The notes beneath the pieces were generated by a model. It had not been told where the DNA came from, searched no databases, and saw only the letters and a list, made by a program, of their open reading frames with translations. The position numbers were made by a program, and so were the translations under genes. From positions 62,001 through 126,000 of the forward strand of contig NZ_PDWN01000005.1 of NCBI RefSeq assembly GCF_010093205.1: DNA of 64,000 nucleotides, read 5' to 3'. Origin of the DNA: Pseudoxanthomonas daejeonensis (lineage in GTDB: Bacteria; Pseudomonadota; Gammaproteobacteria; Xanthomonadales; Xanthomonadaceae). Numbering within the stretch: position 1 is the stretch's first letter; every line of letters starts with the position of its first letter. Positions 1-9,858 of the stretch are shown one piece after another.

Positions 1-22
1 CGCGGACGCCAAGCTGAAGTAA
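1..22 (+). CDS. 3' end of an unidentified protein gene
   Basis: The window opens inside a plus-strand frame that reads Ala-Asp-Ala-Lys-Leu-Lys and stops at TAA (20-22). A strong plus-strand terminator follows 25 bases later, which supports a real gene ending here. Six residues are too few to identify the product. Confidence 0.5.
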
Positions 23-46
23 GCGCGCGGCTCATCGCCGGACGTG

Positions 47-78
47 GAAACGGGCCGCACAAGCGGCCCGTTTCTTTT
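47..78 (+). terminator. intrinsic terminator
   Basis: A perfect 12-bp stem (47-58 with 63-74) closes an ACAA tetraloop and is followed by TTTT on the plus strand. It ends the gene cut by the left edge. The stem is also just beyond the 3' end of ppc on the other strand, but that side lacks a T run. Confidence 0.85.
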
Positions 79-105
79 GACGCCCGCGCCTGGTGCTGCA
101 GCGAC

Positions 106-2820
106 TCAGCCGGTGTTCTGCACGCCCTGCGAAACACCGTTCACGCTGGCCACCAGCGCGCGCAGCAAGGTCTCGTCCTCCCGTCCACTGGCGCGCCAGC
201 GCTTGAGCAGGTCCGCCTGCAGCACGCTGATCGGATCCACGTACGGGTTGCGCAGGCGGATCGACAGCGCCAGGCGCTGGTCGTGCTGCAGCAGCCATTC
301 GTTGCCGTTGAGGCGCATCGCCCAGTCGCGCGTGAGCGCGTGCTCGGCCTCGATCCGCGGGAAGAACTCGCCGTGCAGCGCGTCGCCGGCCAGTCGCGAG
401 AACATCCCGGCGATGCCCATGTCGCCCTTGGCCAGGACCATGGCGATGTCGTCGAGGAAGGTCTTGAAGAACGGCCAGTCGCGGCCCATCTCGCGCAGCG
501 CGTCCTCGCCGTACTCCCCGACCGCGGCCTGCAGTCCGCTACCCACACCGTACCAGCCGGGGATCACCGCCCGTGCCTGGCTCCACGCGAACACCCAGGG
601 GATGGCGCGCAGGTTGGACAGCGCCGCATCCTGGCCCAGCCGGCGCGACGGCCTCGACCCCAGTGTCATGCGCTCGATCACGTCGATCGGCGTCGCGCTG
701 CGGAAATAGTCCATGAAGCGCGGTGCGCCGACGAAACCACGATAGGCGCCGCTGCTGGCCTCGGCCACCGTGGCCATGACCTGGCGCCACCGCGCCTCGC
801 GCGGCTCCGGCTCGCGCGGCCGGATGCTGGACACCAGCACCGCGCCGGTGGCCTGCTCCAGCGAGCGCAGGGCCAGCGCGCGGATGCCGAACTTGCGGTG
901 GATCGCCTCGCCCTGCTCGGTCACCCTCAGCCGACCATCGACGCTCCCGCGCGGCGACGCATCGACCGCCCGCGAGGTCTTGCCGCCACCGCGGCTGATC
1001 GAACCGCCGCGGCCGTGGAAGAAAGTCAGCTTGATGCCGAGCTCTTCGGCCGCCTGCATCAGTTCCACCTGGGCACGCTGCAGCCCCCAGCGAGAAGCGG
1101 CGATGCCGCCGTCCTTGCCGCTGTCCGAGTAGCCCAGCATCACCATCTGCACGTTGCCGCGCGCGGCCAGGTGCCGGCGGTACACCGCGTCGGCGAGCAG
1201 GTCGCGCAGCGTATCGGGGCCGTGGCGCAGGTCGTCCACGGTCTCGAACAGGGGCGCGATGTCGAGCGGCACGTTGCCCTCGGCATCGACCAGGCCACCG
1301 CGCCGTGCCAATGCCAGCACGGTCAGCACGTCGGCGCGGCTGCGCGCCATGGAAATGATGTAGGCGCCCAGCGCGTCGGTACCGTGGCGCAGGCGGGCAT
1401 CGCCCAGCGCGGCGAACACCGCGTCCAGGCGCGCGTTGCCGGGCTCGTCGACCTGCGGCAGCGCCGTGTCGCCTCCGGCGTAGGGCCCGAGCAGCGCCGC
1501 CTGGTCGACCGCATCGCGCGATTCCCAGTCCTCCTCGCCCAGCGCCGCAGCCACCGCGCGCGCGTGGATGCTCGACTCCTGGCGCACGTCCAGCCGTGCG
1601 AGGTGGAACCCAAAGGTGCGCAGGCGCCAGACCAGGCGTCGCACGGAGAACCAGCCTGCATGCACGCCGCGGTGGTTCTCCAGGCTCTGCCGGATCAGCT
1701 CGATGTCGTCGCCGAACTCGGCCGGCGAGCCGTAGCCCTCGGCGCGGTCGTCCAGGGTGGCCTGCAGCCGCGCGCGCATCAGGTCGATCAGCAGGCGGTA
1801 CGGCATGTCGGCGTGGCGCGGGCGCGCGGCTGCGGCCGCCTGCGGCAACAACTCGCGGTAGCGCTCGACCTGGGCAAGCACCTGCGGATCGACTCCGACC
1901 ACGCCGGTGGACTGGCTCAGCACCGTGGTCAGCTGCTGCAGCTCGCCCAGGTATTTTCCGAGGATCGCGCGGCGCTGTGCGTCGAGCGTATTGCGGATCG
2001 TGTTCGCATCGACGTTCGGGTTGCCGTCCATGTCGCCGCCGACCCAGGTGCCGAAGCGGAGCAGCCGCGGCAGGTCGGTGGCGATGCCGAAGCTCTCGCC
2101 GATCGCGTGTTCCAGCGTCTCGTAGAACACCGGCATGACCCGGTACAGCACTTCGGTCAGGTAGAAGCCGACATGCTCGCGCTCGTCCTCCACGCCCGGG
2201 CGCACCGGCGAGGAGTCGGCGGTCTGCCAGGCCGAGGTCAGCGCCATGCGGAAGCGGGCGATGTCGGCGGCGCGTTCGCCGGGCGTGCGGCCACCGTCGA
2301 GGTCATCGACCAGCGCGGCGACCATGATCTGTTCCTTCTCCAGCAGCGCGCGCCGCACCGCCTCGGTCGGGTGCGCGGTGAACACCGGCTCGATGTCGAT
2401 GCGCTCCAGCCAGTCGCGCAGCTCCTCCGGAGAAACGCCCTTTTGCTTCAAGCGGTGCAGCGCATCGTGCAGGCTGTCGGGTTGCGGCTTGCCGGTGTCG
2501 GCGCGCTGGTAGTCGCGGCGGCGGCGGATGCGGTGCACGCGCTCGGCGATGTTGACGACCTGGAAGTAGGTGCTGAAGGCGCGCACCAGGGCCTCGGCAT
2601 GCACCGGCTCCAGCCCGTCCAGCAGCGCCGACAGCGACGCCATCGAACCACCGTTCTGGCGCCGGGCGATCGCCGTGGTGCGCACCCGCTCCACTTCCTC
2701 GAGGAAGGCCGGCGATACCTGCTCGGCGAGCATGTCGCCGACCAGCGCGCCGAGCCGCCGCACGTCGTCGCGCAGCGGCAGGTCCGGTGGGGCGAATTCG
2801 AGCTGGCGGGGAGCATTCAT
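106..2820 (-). CDS. ppc: phosphoenolpyruvate carboxylase
   Basis: Cytosolic anaplerotic enzyme that carboxylates PEP with bicarbonate to oxaloacetate, refilling the TCA cycle. The 904-residue product has the usual length. It carries the catalytic HPTEAVRR block in the N-terminal part, the central [10 protein letters not shown] loop, the [13 protein letters not shown] segment and the family's C-terminal QNTG end. I start it at the ATG at 2820; a GTG two codons upstream (2826) is also in frame, and neither has a clear Shine-Dalgarno sequence. It is transcribed alone, convergent with the gene leaving the left edge. Identification is firm. Confidence 0.97.
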   Translation of the reverse strand: MNAPRQLEFAPPDLPLRDDVRRLGALVGDMLAEQVSPAFLEEVERVRTTAIARRQNGGSMASLSALLDGLEPVHAEALVRAFSTYFQVVNIAERVHRIRRRRDYQRADTGKPQPDSLHDALHRLKQKGVSPEELRDWLERIDIEPVFTAHPTEAVRRALLEKEQIMVAALVDDLDGGRTPGERAADIARFRMALTSAWQTADSSPVRPGVEDEREHVGFYLTEVLYRVMPVFYETLEHAIGESFGIATDLPRLLRFGTWVGGDMDGNPNVDANTIRNTLDAQRRAILGKYLGELQQLTTVLSQSTGVVGVDPQVLAQVERYRELLPQAAAAARPRHADMPYRLLIDLMRARLQATLDDRAEGYGSPAEFGDDIELIRQSLENHRGVHAGWFSVRRLVWRLRTFGFHLARLDVRQESSIHARAVAAALGEEDWESRDAVDQAALLGPYAGGDTALPQVDEPGNARLDAVFAALGDARLRHGTDALGAYIISMARSRADVLTVLALARRGGLVDAEGNVPLDIAPLFETVDDLRHGPDTLRDLLADAVYRRHLAARGNVQMVMLGYSDSGKDGGIAASRWGLQRAQVELMQAAEELGIKLTFFHGRGGSISRGGGKTSRAVDASPRGSVDGRLRVTEQGEAIHRKFGIRALALRSLEQATGAVLVSSIRPREPEPREARWRQVMATVAEASSGAYRGFVGAPRFMDYFRSATPIDVIERMTLGSRPSRRLGQDAALSNLRAIPWVFAWSQARAVIPGWYGVGSGLQAAVGEYGEDALREMGRDWPFFKTFLDDIAMVLAKGDMGIAGMFSRLAGDALHGEFFPRIEAEHALTRDWAMRLNGNEWLLQHDQRLALSIRLRNPYVDPISVLQADLLKRWRASGREDETLLRALVASVNGVSQGVQNTG

Positions 2821-2968
2821 CGACACGCGCTACGGGAAAGGAAGACGATCCCCCGAGCTTAGCCGCGTTTTGTGCGGCGCCGCAAAAGTTTCAGCAGCAC
2901 CCAATGCGCCACCACTCCAGCGCAAACGGACCGGCGCGACCCGTCGCCACGACAGGCCACGCCCCAGG

Positions 2969-5521
2969 TCAGTTCTTCGCCTGCGCGCGCTCCGCCGTGG
3001 CGTTGCGCACGTATTCCTGCAACCAGTCGTCCGTCTCGGCCAGCATGTGCAGGATCGATTCGCGGGCGCGGTAGCCATGCGATTCGTTGGGCAGCATCAC
3101 CAGCCGCGCATTGCCCCCCAGGCCCTTGACCGCGGCGAACATGCGCTCGCTCTGGATCGGGAAGGTGCCCGAATTGTTGTCCTGCTCGCCGTGGATCAGC
3201 AGCAGCGCGTCCTTGATCCGGTCGGCATGGTTGAACGGCGACATCGTCAGGTAGGTTTCCGGCGCCTGCCAGAAGTTGCGCTCCTCGGACTGGAACCCAA
3301 ACGGCGTGAGCGTGCGGTTGTAGGCGCCACTGCGGGCGATGCCGGCCTTGAACAGGCGCGTGTGCGCAAGCAGGTTCGCGGTCATGAAGGCGCCATACGA
3401 ATGGCCGCCGACCGCGACCCGCTTCGGGTCGCCGACGCCACGCCGGGCCAGCTCGTCCACCGCCGCCTGCGCGCTGGCAGTCAGCTGGGCGATGTAGGTG
3501 TCGTTGGGTTCGGCGTCACCCTCGCCCACGATCGGCATCGACGGATCGTCGAGCACCGCGAAACCGCGGGCCAGGAACGGCAGCGGCCCCCAGTAGCTGA
3601 TCCGGTTGAACCGGTACGGCGAGTTGGTGACCTGGCTGGCGGCCTGCGCCGATTTGAATTCCTGCGGGTAGGCCCACATCAGCACCGGCAACGGGCCGTC
3701 GCGCCCGGCGTCGTAGCCGGCCGGCAAATACAGCGTGCCGGTCAGTTCCACGCCATCGGCGCGCTTGTAGCGGATCTGCTCCTTGCGCACGTCGCGCAAC
3801 TGCGGCGTGGGGTGCGGAAAGCGGGTCAGCGCGCGCAGCGGTTCGGCCGCGCCGGCATCGCGTACGTAGAAGTTGCCGGGCTCGGCCGGCGATTCGCGCG
3901 TGGTCAGCAGGCGCAGGCCGCTATCGTCCAGCAGCGCCTGCGGCGCCTCGTAGTACGGCGCCTGCGAATGGAACAGGCGCTCGGACTTGCCGGTGGCCAG
4001 GTCGTAGCGGTCGACGAACGGACGGTCGCCCTCCGGCGAAGCGCCCTCGCCGAGCAGGAACAGGCTGCCCCCGTCGGCGCTGGTCAGGAGGCGCTGCCGC
4101 CCCGCAGCGTCGGTCAGCGTGGCCGCCGAACCCGGATCGGCGTAGCGATCCTCGAAAGAACGGTCCACCAGCAGTTGCGGGGCCTGGGCTGGCGCATCAG
4201 GCGCGATGCGCCAGGTCTTCGTGCGGCGATTCTTCCACCAGGCTTCATCCAGCAGCGCCAGGTCGCCCCGGCCCCAGGTGATGCCGCCGTAGCGCGAGCC
4301 CAGGGCGGCCAGTTTCACCGGCGCGGCCGAGAACGGCGCGGCCTGCATGAACACCGCGTCGCGCACCGCCGCCTCGCGGGCCGGGTCGCCGCCGTCCTGG
4401 GCCTCGGCCCAGGCCAGCGTGGCTGGCGCGTCGGCGCGCCAGGCCACCGAACGGACGCCCGTGGGCACCGCGTCGTTGCCGGTCGGCAGTCCTTCGACCA
4501 GCGGCAGGCGTGCGACGGTGTGCACGCTGCGACCGGAAGTAGCGTCGAGCACCTCGACCACGCGCGGGAAGCGCATCAAAGGAACCAGGTAGGAGAACGG
4601 GCGCTCGATCCTTTGCGCCAGCACGAAGCGTCCATCGGGCGAAGGCGAGGTCGAGGTGTACAACGCGGCCGCACCGACACGCACCACCTTGCCCTGCAGG
4701 TCCACGCGCGCGGGCTGCGACACCAGGTAGTGCTCCAGGGTCAGCGCATCGTTCTCGTTGCGCAGCAGGTCCTGGAACGTGCGGATCGAACGCACCCCGG
4801 CACCGGCTTCGGTCTGCTGCACGCTCGGGCCGGTCGGCACCGCATCGGCAGGCGGCAACGGGCCAGGGCTGCCGGCCTGCAGCCGCACCAGCAGTCCGCG
4901 GCTGTCCGGCAACCAGCTGTAGGCGCTGCCGGCGACCGTGTTGAGTCCGGCCACCAGCCGGCGCGCGCGCAGTGCGGCCACGTCGACCAGCCACAGCTCG
5001 TTGGCCCCGCTCGCACGGTCGATCCGGTTGAAGACGAAATGGCGCTGGTCCGGCGACCAGGCCAGCCCGGCCAGTCCCAGCGGCTCAGGCAATCCGGCGA
5101 TCCGCCGCTCGCTGCCGCTGGCGACATCCATCAGCCACAGCTCGCTGCCGAAGGTGAACTGGCTCGGCGCGTGGACGCGCGGATGAAAGCGCAGGCCCGC
5201 CAGCTTCAGTTCGGGCTGGGCGACCACATCGATCCCCGGCAGGTCCGGCATCCGCACCAGCGCGGCCAGGTCGCGGCGCGGCGAGAGGGTCAGCTGCGGG
5301 GCGCGGGGCGCGTCCACGATCGCACGCAGCTCGGCGACCGGTTCGCGATAGCGCGACGCCCCTTCCGCTCCGGCCTGGGCCGCCGAAGGGCCGGGCAAGG
5401 CCCAGGCCAGCGCCGCCAGGGCCAGCGCCGGCAGGGCGCCCCTGGGGGCGGACGGTCGCGGACGGCCGGAACCGGCGGTCGCCACGGGGCGGCCGGGGTC
5501 GGAGGTCTTGGGTGCGGGCAT
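2969..5521 (-). CDS. exported S9 family serine peptidase, plant CGEP-like
   Basis: An 850-residue prolyl-oligopeptidase-family protein, probably periplasmic: the N terminus has a short charged region and an Ala/Leu-rich hydrophobic stretch ending PGPSAAQA. The middle looks like a beta-propeller; the C-terminal part is an alpha/beta hydrolase with Ser in GGHSYGAF (about residue 708), Asp in HGEQDNNSG (about 781) and His in NESHGY (about 815). The segments [16 protein letters not shown] and ARESILHML resemble, from memory, the plant chloroplast glutamyl endopeptidase (CGEP, S9D), so glutamyl rather than prolyl specificity is possible. The start ATG at 5521 has AGGA about 7 bases ahead; longer frames upstream run into the ahcY control region and are unlikely. 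Confidence 0.9.
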   Translation of the reverse strand: MPAPKTSDPGRPVATAGSGRPRPSAPRGALPALALAALAWALPGPSAAQAGAEGASRYREPVAELRAIVDAPRAPQLTLSPRRDLAALVRMPDLPGIDVVAQPELKLAGLRFHPRVHAPSQFTFGSELWLMDVASGSERRIAGLPEPLGLAGLAWSPDQRHFVFNRIDRASGANELWLVDVAALRARRLVAGLNTVAGSAYSWLPDSRGLLVRLQAGSPGPLPPADAVPTGPSVQQTEAGAGVRSIRTFQDLLRNENDALTLEHYLVSQPARVDLQGKVVRVGAAALYTSTSPSPDGRFVLAQRIERPFSYLVPLMRFPRVVEVLDATSGRSVHTVARLPLVEGLPTGNDAVPTGVRSVAWRADAPATLAWAEAQDGGDPAREAAVRDAVFMQAAPFSAAPVKLAALGSRYGGITWGRGDLALLDEAWWKNRRTKTWRIAPDAPAQAPQLLVDRSFEDRYADPGSAATLTDAAGRQRLLTSADGGSLFLLGEGASPEGDRPFVDRYDLATGKSERLFHSQAPYYEAPQALLDDSGLRLLTTRESPAEPGNFYVRDAGAAEPLRALTRFPHPTPQLRDVRKEQIRYKRADGVELTGTLYLPAGYDAGRDGPLPVLMWAYPQEFKSAQAASQVTNSPYRFNRISYWGPLPFLARGFAVLDDPSMPIVGEGDAEPNDTYIAQLTASAQAAVDELARRGVGDPKRVAVGGHSYGAFMTANLLAHTRLFKAGIARSGAYNRTLTPFGFQSEERNFWQAPETYLTMSPFNHADRIKDALLLIHGEQDNNSGTFPIQSERMFAAVKGLGGNARLVMLPNESHGYRARESILHMLAETDDWLQEYVRNATAERAQAKN

Positions 5522-5647
5522 CGGCAGTTCCTGGGGTGGCTTGGGACGACCTGACTGGATACCACGCCCGTTGAGACGGCTACCCGTGGCGAAAGTCCCG
5601 CAACGGCGACGCCGTGCCCGGTTCATCCATCGATCCGGATGGACGGA

Positions 5648-5653
5648 TATAAT
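5648..5653 (+). promoter_or_regulatory. -10 element of ahcY
   Basis: A perfect TATAAT lies 7 bases before the first base of the SAH aptamer, so transcription should begin at about 5660 and the aptamer sits at the very 5' end of the mRNA. No convincing -35 box is seen at 16-18 bases upstream. The 301-base gap 5522-5822 holds only this promoter, the riboswitch and the ahcY ribosome-binding site. Confidence 0.75.
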
Positions 5654-5660
5654 GCGCGCG

Positions 5661-5781
5661 CCGCCGAGGGGCGCTGCGACCATGGGACGTGCGGGATCTT
5701 CCGCAGGAGCCGCACGATACGTGCACGCTTCCGACCCGTGGCCAGGCTCGGCAAGGTATCCCAAGCGACAACGGCGCCCGG
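5661..5781 (+). ncRNA. S-adenosylhomocysteine (SAH) riboswitch
   Basis: The leader of ahcY matches the SAH riboswitch consensus. The conserved segment CCGAGGGGCGCTGCGACC is at 5664-5681. P1 forms from GCCGAG (5663-5668) and CTCGGC (5747-5752), and the pseudoknot from GGGCGC (5669-5674) and GCGCCC (5774-5779). The intervening P2/P4 region is GC-rich. The known class binds SAH and turns on ahcY so that toxic SAH is removed. Downstream is a 6-bp hairpin (5787-5792 with 5797-5802) just before GGAG (5812-5815). No T-run terminator is present, so control at translation start is more likely here; that part is inference. Confidence 0.93.
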
Positions 5782-5822
5782 CGAATGCGAGATCCCTCTC
5801 GCCATTGAACCGGAGCACACAC

Positions 5823-7268
5823 GTGAACGCACTGCCCAAGACCTTCTCCACCGAAGGCGATTACAAGGTTGCCGACATCTCCCTGGCCGACTGGGGCCGC
5901 AAGGAGATCGACATCGCCGAGCACGAGATGCCGGGCCTGATGTCCATCCGCCGCAAGCACGCCGCCAACCTGCCGCTCAAGGGCGTGCGCGTGACCGGCT
6001 CGCTGCACATGACCATCCAGACCGCCGTGCTGATCGAGACGCTGAAGGACATCGGCGCCGACGTGCGCTGGGCGTCGTGCAACATCTTCTCGACCCAGGA
6101 CCATGCCGCCGCCGCGATCGCCGCGTCGGGCACCCCGGTGTTCGCCTGGAAGGGCGAGTCGCTGGAGGAATACTGGGACTGCACCCTGGACGCGCTGACC
6201 TTCACCCTGGCCGACGGCACCCTGACCGGGCCGGAGCTGGTGGTCGACGACGGCGGCGACGTGACCCTGCTGATCCACAAGGGCTACGAGCTGGAACAAG
6301 GCGATGACAGCTGGGTCAACTCGGCATCGGGCTCGCACGAGGAACAGGTGATCAAGAACCTGCTCAAGCGCGTGGCCGGCGAGCGCCCGGGCTACTGGAC
6401 CCGCGTGGTCAAGGACTGGAAGGGCGTCTCCGAAGAGACCACCACCGGCGTGCACCGCCTGTACCAGATTGCCGAGCAGGGCAAGCTGCTGATCCCGGCG
6501 ATCAACGTCAACGACTCGGTCACCAAGTCCAAGTTCGACAACCTGTACGGCTGCCGCGAGTCGCTGGCCGACGGCCTCAAGCGCGCCATGGACGTGATGC
6601 TGGCCGGCAAGGTCGCCGTGGTCTGCGGCTACGGCGATGTCGGCAAGGGCTCGGCGCATTCGCTGCGTGCCTACGGCGCCCGCGTGATCGTCACCGAGAT
6701 CGATCCGATCTGCGCCCTGCAGGCGGCGATGGAAGGCTTCGAGGTCGCCCCGGTCGAGGACAGCCTCGGCACCGCCGACATCTACGTCACCACCACCGGC
6801 AACAAGGACATCATCACCCTCGAGCACATGAAGGCGATGAAGGACCAGGCCATCGTCTGCAACATCGGCCACTTCGACAACGAGATCCAGGTCGATGCGC
6901 TGTACGCGTCCGGTGCGGTGAAGACCAACATCAAGCCCCAGGTGGACAAGTTCACCTTCTCCAACGGCAACAGCATCTTCCTGCTGGCCGAAGGCCGCCT
7001 GGTGAACCTGGGCTGCGCCACGGGCCATCCGTCGTTCGTGATGTCCAACAGCTTCTCCAACCAGACCCTGGCCCAGATCGACCTGTGGGCGAACAAGGAC
7101 GTCTACGAGAAGACCGTGTACCGCCTGCCCAAGAAGCTGGACGAGGAAGTGGCGCGGCTGCACCTGGAGAAGATCGGTGTGAAGCTGACCCGTCTGACCA
7201 AGGACCAGGCCGACTACCTCGGCGTTGCGGTCGACGGCCCGTACAAGCCGGAGCATTACCGCTACTGA
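5823..7268 (+). CDS. ahcY: adenosylhomocysteinase
   Basis: Hydrolyses SAH to adenosine and homocysteine, clearing the product inhibitor of methyltransferases. The 481-residue protein has the NAD-binding GYGDVGKG motif, TTGNKDI, and the typical C terminus ending KPEHYRY. The start is GTG at 5823 with GGAG at 5812-5815 (7-base spacing); longer frames would run through the riboswitch and are rejected. An intrinsic terminator follows, so it is monocistronic. The nearby metF belongs to the same methionine/SAM cycle. Confidence 0.98.
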   Translation: MNALPKTFSTEGDYKVADISLADWGRKEIDIAEHEMPGLMSIRRKHAANLPLKGVRVTGSLHMTIQTAVLIETLKDIGADVRWASCNIFSTQDHAAAAIAASGTPVFAWKGESLEEYWDCTLDALTFTLADGTLTGPELVVDDGGDVTLLIHKGYELEQGDDSWVNSASGSHEEQVIKNLLKRVAGERPGYWTRVVKDWKGVSEETTTGVHRLYQIAEQGKLLIPAINVNDSVTKSKFDNLYGCRESLADGLKRAMDVMLAGKVAVVCGYGDVGKGSAHSLRAYGARVIVTEIDPICALQAAMEGFEVAPVEDSLGTADIYVTTTGNKDIITLEHMKAMKDQAIVCNIGHFDNEIQVDALYASGAVKTNIKPQVDKFTFSNGNSIFLLAEGRLVNLGCATGHPSFVMSNSFSNQTLAQIDLWANKDVYEKTVYRLPKKLDEEVARLHLEKIGVKLTRLTKDQADYLGVAVDGPYKPEHYRY

Positions 7269-7297
7269 GCGGCGTACAGGCCTTCAGCCGTACACGG

Positions 7298-7324
7298 AAC
7301 GGGCGCCGCAAGGCGCCCGTTTCC
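7298..7324 (+). terminator. intrinsic terminator of ahcY
   Basis: Stem AACGGGCGCC (7298-7307) pairs with GGCGCCCGTT (7312-7321) around a GCAA tetraloop, followed by a short T/C tract. It lies 29 bases after the ahcY stop. Confidence 0.8.
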
Positions 7325-7350
7325 GTTTCGCGCGCCGCGCCGTTACGACC

Positions 7351-8085
7351 TCAGCCGACGCTAGCCACCGGCGCTGGCGCCACGACCTCCACCACTGGCG
7401 GGTTCCGGTCGACCCGCTCCGGTGCCGCCGCGACCTTCATCGCGATCGAACGGACCGCCTCCGTCGCCGCACCCAGTGGCACGCGCTCGGCCAGGCGCCG
7501 GAACGTGTCGCGGCTGTCGTATCCGGAGCCATCGCGGGGATACATGTCGTACATGCTGAGCAGCTCCTCGCAGGCAACCGCCAGCGATCGCTGGCTGCCG
7601 CCGGCCAGCGCGCGGCCGATCCGGTCGAAGGTATGCAGGCAGTCCGCCAGCCAGAGCAGGTCGTAGCGCGCCTTCTGCGGTTCGGGGCCGCTATGGCCGC
7701 GGGTGAAGGCGCTGTAGCCGCGGATGGCCGTGGCCACGCGCGCGACGTGCTCGAAAAGCAGGCCGATCTCGCCGGAAATGTCGAGGGTGTCGATCACCAC
7801 CATCGGGAAAGGCCGCTCCTCCGGCGCTGTATCCGGGGCCTCGGCCTCGAGCCTGCGTCGCAACACGAGGTACTCGCGTTCGAGCGCTTCGAACTGCGCG
7901 GCCGTCTCCGTCGCGCGCCCCTCCAGTCGTCGCAGTGCGGCACGGTAGCGCGCGTTGCGTTCCTGTTCCGCCTCGTGCTCCCCGCGCTCGTGGCGCAGGT
8001 TCCGGCCCCAGGCGACAGCCAGCACGGTCGCCAGGACGGCCCAGCCGCCCAGCACACTCATCAGGATGATCGGGAGCGTGCCCAT
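7351..8085 (-). CDS. membrane-anchored coiled-coil protein of unknown function
   Basis: A 244-residue protein I do not recognise. It starts with one hydrophobic segment (about residues 4-24, PIILMSVLGGWAVLATVLAV), then a charged helical stretch rich in Glu, Arg and Ala (about 25-85) that looks like a coiled coil. A more globular C-terminal part follows, with YDLLWLADCLHTFDRIG and a Pro/Val-rich tail. Topology suggests an inner-membrane anchor with a cytosolic body. I start at the ATG at 8085 because it precedes the hydrophobic segment directly; an upstream start at 8130 adds 15 residues. No Shine-Dalgarno is evident. It is convergent with ahcY. Confidence 0.7.
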   Translation of the reverse strand: MGTLPIILMSVLGGWAVLATVLAVAWGRNLRHERGEHEAEQERNARYRAALRRLEGRATETAAQFEALEREYLVLRRRLEAEAPDTAPEERPFPMVVIDTLDISGEIGLLFEHVARVATAIRGYSAFTRGHSGPEPQKARYDLLWLADCLHTFDRIGRALAGGSQRSLAVACEELLSMYDMYPRDGSGYDSRDTFRRLAERVPLGAATEAVRSIAMKVAAAPERVDRNPPVVEVVAPAPVASVG

Positions 8086-8293
8086 GTGCACCAGAGTAAA
8101 GAGTGGACGGAAAGTCGCATCCGCCCGCACCGGTGCACGCCGTCCAGCAGCGGCGTCCGGTCAAGGGGACTTGGCATAGATCGGCACCGGCACCGGAATC
8201 CTGAGCGTGCCGGCTGCGCACCGCCCGCTCCGCGCGGTCGCGACGGCCGGGTGGCCACCGGAACCCGCTCTGGAATGACGGGCCGGCGCGTCG

Positions 8294-8851
8294 TCAGGGC
8301 CGCCAGTTGGCGTTGGCTTCCCAGAACGCCACGCTGCGGCGGTAGGCCTCCCGATCAAGCGGGACACCCGAACCACCCTCCCCTACCCCCAGCGCGTTGC
8401 GCATCATCGTCACCGGCGCCATCGGGATCTCCTCCGGCGCCATCGTGTACAGGCAGCCGACCACGCCCCAGTCGGCATCGATCGGCGTGCCTTCCCGGGC
8501 CAGCTGGTCGCGGTCATAGAGGATGACGACCAGGTAGTCGGCCACTGGCGGCTGCACGCCCTCGAACCAGCGCACCAGCACCGGCAGCTCGTCGCGGCTG
8601 CGCGCCTCGTAGGCCGAGCGCAACAGGTGCCGGTTCCCGGCGGTGACCGGCACGGTCAGGCAGCGGGTCGAGGTCCAGTTGCGGTGGACGTGCAGCTTGC
8701 AGAACGACGCATAGCCGTCCAGGACCGCCAGCGGCGCGTGCGCGTTGAGGTACTGCTCGAACTGCCCCGGGGTGCAGTCCTGGATGGTGTTGCCGCGCGG
8801 CTGGCGCGGAAACAGGCGGGTGCGGGCGAAATCGGTGAGGAAGATCGACAT
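8294..8851 (-). CDS. DUF3228 family protein
   Basis: A 185-residue soluble protein matching, from memory, the DUF3228 family found in plants and some proteobacteria. Recognisable pieces are TDFARTRLFP at the N terminus, FCKLHVHRNWT in the middle, and the region around YLVVILYDRDQL and DWGVVGCL. Function is unknown. It is divergent from metF with 141 bases between starts, so the two share a control region. The start ATG at 8851 gives the conventional N terminus, without a clear Shine-Dalgarno. Confidence 0.8.
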   Translation of the reverse strand: MSIFLTDFARTRLFPRQPRGNTIQDCTPGQFEQYLNAHAPLAVLDGYASFCKLHVHRNWTSTRCLTVPVTAGNRHLLRSAYEARSRDELPVLVRWFEGVQPPVADYLVVILYDRDQLAREGTPIDADWGVVGCLYTMAPEEIPMAPVTMMRNALGVGEGGSGVPLDREAYRRSVAFWEANANWRP

Positions 8852-8935
8852 GTGTCAGTTCGTGGGGCAGGCGCGACAGGGTAAACCGCCGCATCGCGTG
8901 GCGGCCGCCACCTGGCCAGGCGGCGGAAATACATA

Positions 8936-8965
8936 TTCACATCCATCGCGATAAAGAGATATTAT
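8936..8965 (+). promoter_or_regulatory. candidate metF promoter
   Basis: TTCACA (8936-8941) and TATTAT (8960-8965) are 18 bases apart in an AT-rich patch (ACATATTCACATCC... GATAAAGAGATATTATGG) that stands out from the surrounding GC-rich DNA. The predicted start is at about 8972, giving a leader of about 20 bases before metF. AT-rich flanks could hold a regulator site, but I cannot name one. Confidence 0.55.
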
Positions 8966-8992
8966 GGCCGCGACCCACCGAGCCAGGCCGCG

Positions 8993-9814
8993 ATGAGCCA
9001 CGTCAGTTTCGAGTTCTACCCCCCCAAGACCGACGAGCAGCGCACGCAGCTCGATCGCGCCGCGGCGAAGCTGAAGGCGCACGCTCCCGAATATGTGTCC
9101 TGCACCTTCGGCGCCGGCGGTTCGACCCTGAGCTACACCTCCGAAACCGTCCGCCACCTCAGCCAGCACCATGGCTTCGAGGCGGCGCCGCACCTGTCCT
9201 GCGTCGGCGGCAACCGCGAAGAGATCCGCGAGCTGCTCAAGCTTTACCGCGCGATCGGCTGCCGGCGCATCGTGGCCCTGCGCGGCGACCTGCCCTCGGG
9301 CATGGGCCATGCGGGCGACCTGCGCTACGCCTCTGAACTGGTCGAACTGATCCGGGCCGAGCACGGCGACCGCTTCCGCATCGAAGTGGCCGCCTACCCG
9401 GAAACGCATCCGCAGGCCGAGAATGCGCTGACGGACCTGCACCATTTCAAGGCCAAGGTCGATGCCGGCGCAGACGCGGCCATCACCCAGTACTTCTACA
9501 ACGCCGATGCCTATTTCCGTTTCGTCGACGATGTGCGCCGACTGGGCGTGGACATCCCGATCATTCCCGGGATCATGCCGGTCTCGAACTTCACCCAGCT
9601 GCGTCGCTTTTCCGAAGCCTGTGGCGCGGAGATTCCGCGCTGGGTGGGTAAACGCATGCAGGCCTTCGGCGACGACGCTGAGGCGATCCGCGAGTTCGGC
9701 GCGGACGTGGTCGCCGACCTGTGCCGGCGCCTGGTCGCCGGCGGGGCGCCGGGCCTGCACTTCTACACGCTGAACCTGGCAAAGCCGACCGAAGCGGTGC
9801 TGTCGCGTCTGTGA
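8993..9814 (+). CDS. metF: 5,10-methylenetetrahydrofolate reductase
   Basis: FAD enzyme that reduces 5,10-methylene-THF to 5-methyl-THF, the methyl donor for methionine synthesis from homocysteine. The 273-residue product begins SFEFYPPKT as in the family and has the GAGGST, RGDLP and HPQAENALTDLHHFKAKVDAGA regions expected for MetF; it lacks the C-terminal regulatory domain of eukaryotic MTHFR. It uses homocysteine-cycle products from the neighbouring ahcY pathway step. Identification is firm. Confidence 0.97.
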   Translation: MSHVSFEFYPPKTDEQRTQLDRAAAKLKAHAPEYVSCTFGAGGSTLSYTSETVRHLSQHHGFEAAPHLSCVGGNREEIRELLKLYRAIGCRRIVALRGDLPSGMGHAGDLRYASELVELIRAEHGDRFRIEVAAYPETHPQAENALTDLHHFKAKVDAGADAAITQYFYNADAYFRFVDDVRRLGVDIPIIPGIMPVSNFTQLRRFSEACGAEIPRWVGKRMQAFGDDAEAIREFGADVVADLCRRLVAGGAPGLHFYTLNLAKPTEAVLSRL

Positions 9815-9858
9815 CCGAACTGCTTTCCGTGGGCGCGCGTCGCCGCTAGGCTGCGCCG

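Noticed and set aside
283-5554. Long plus-strand frames opposite ppc and the S9 peptidase (for example 283-2862 and 2570-5554)
   Set aside because: Composition is His/Gln/Arg/Ala-rich antisense reading of strongly conserved genes; no domain or signal is recognisable. They are frame shadows typical of high-GC DNA.
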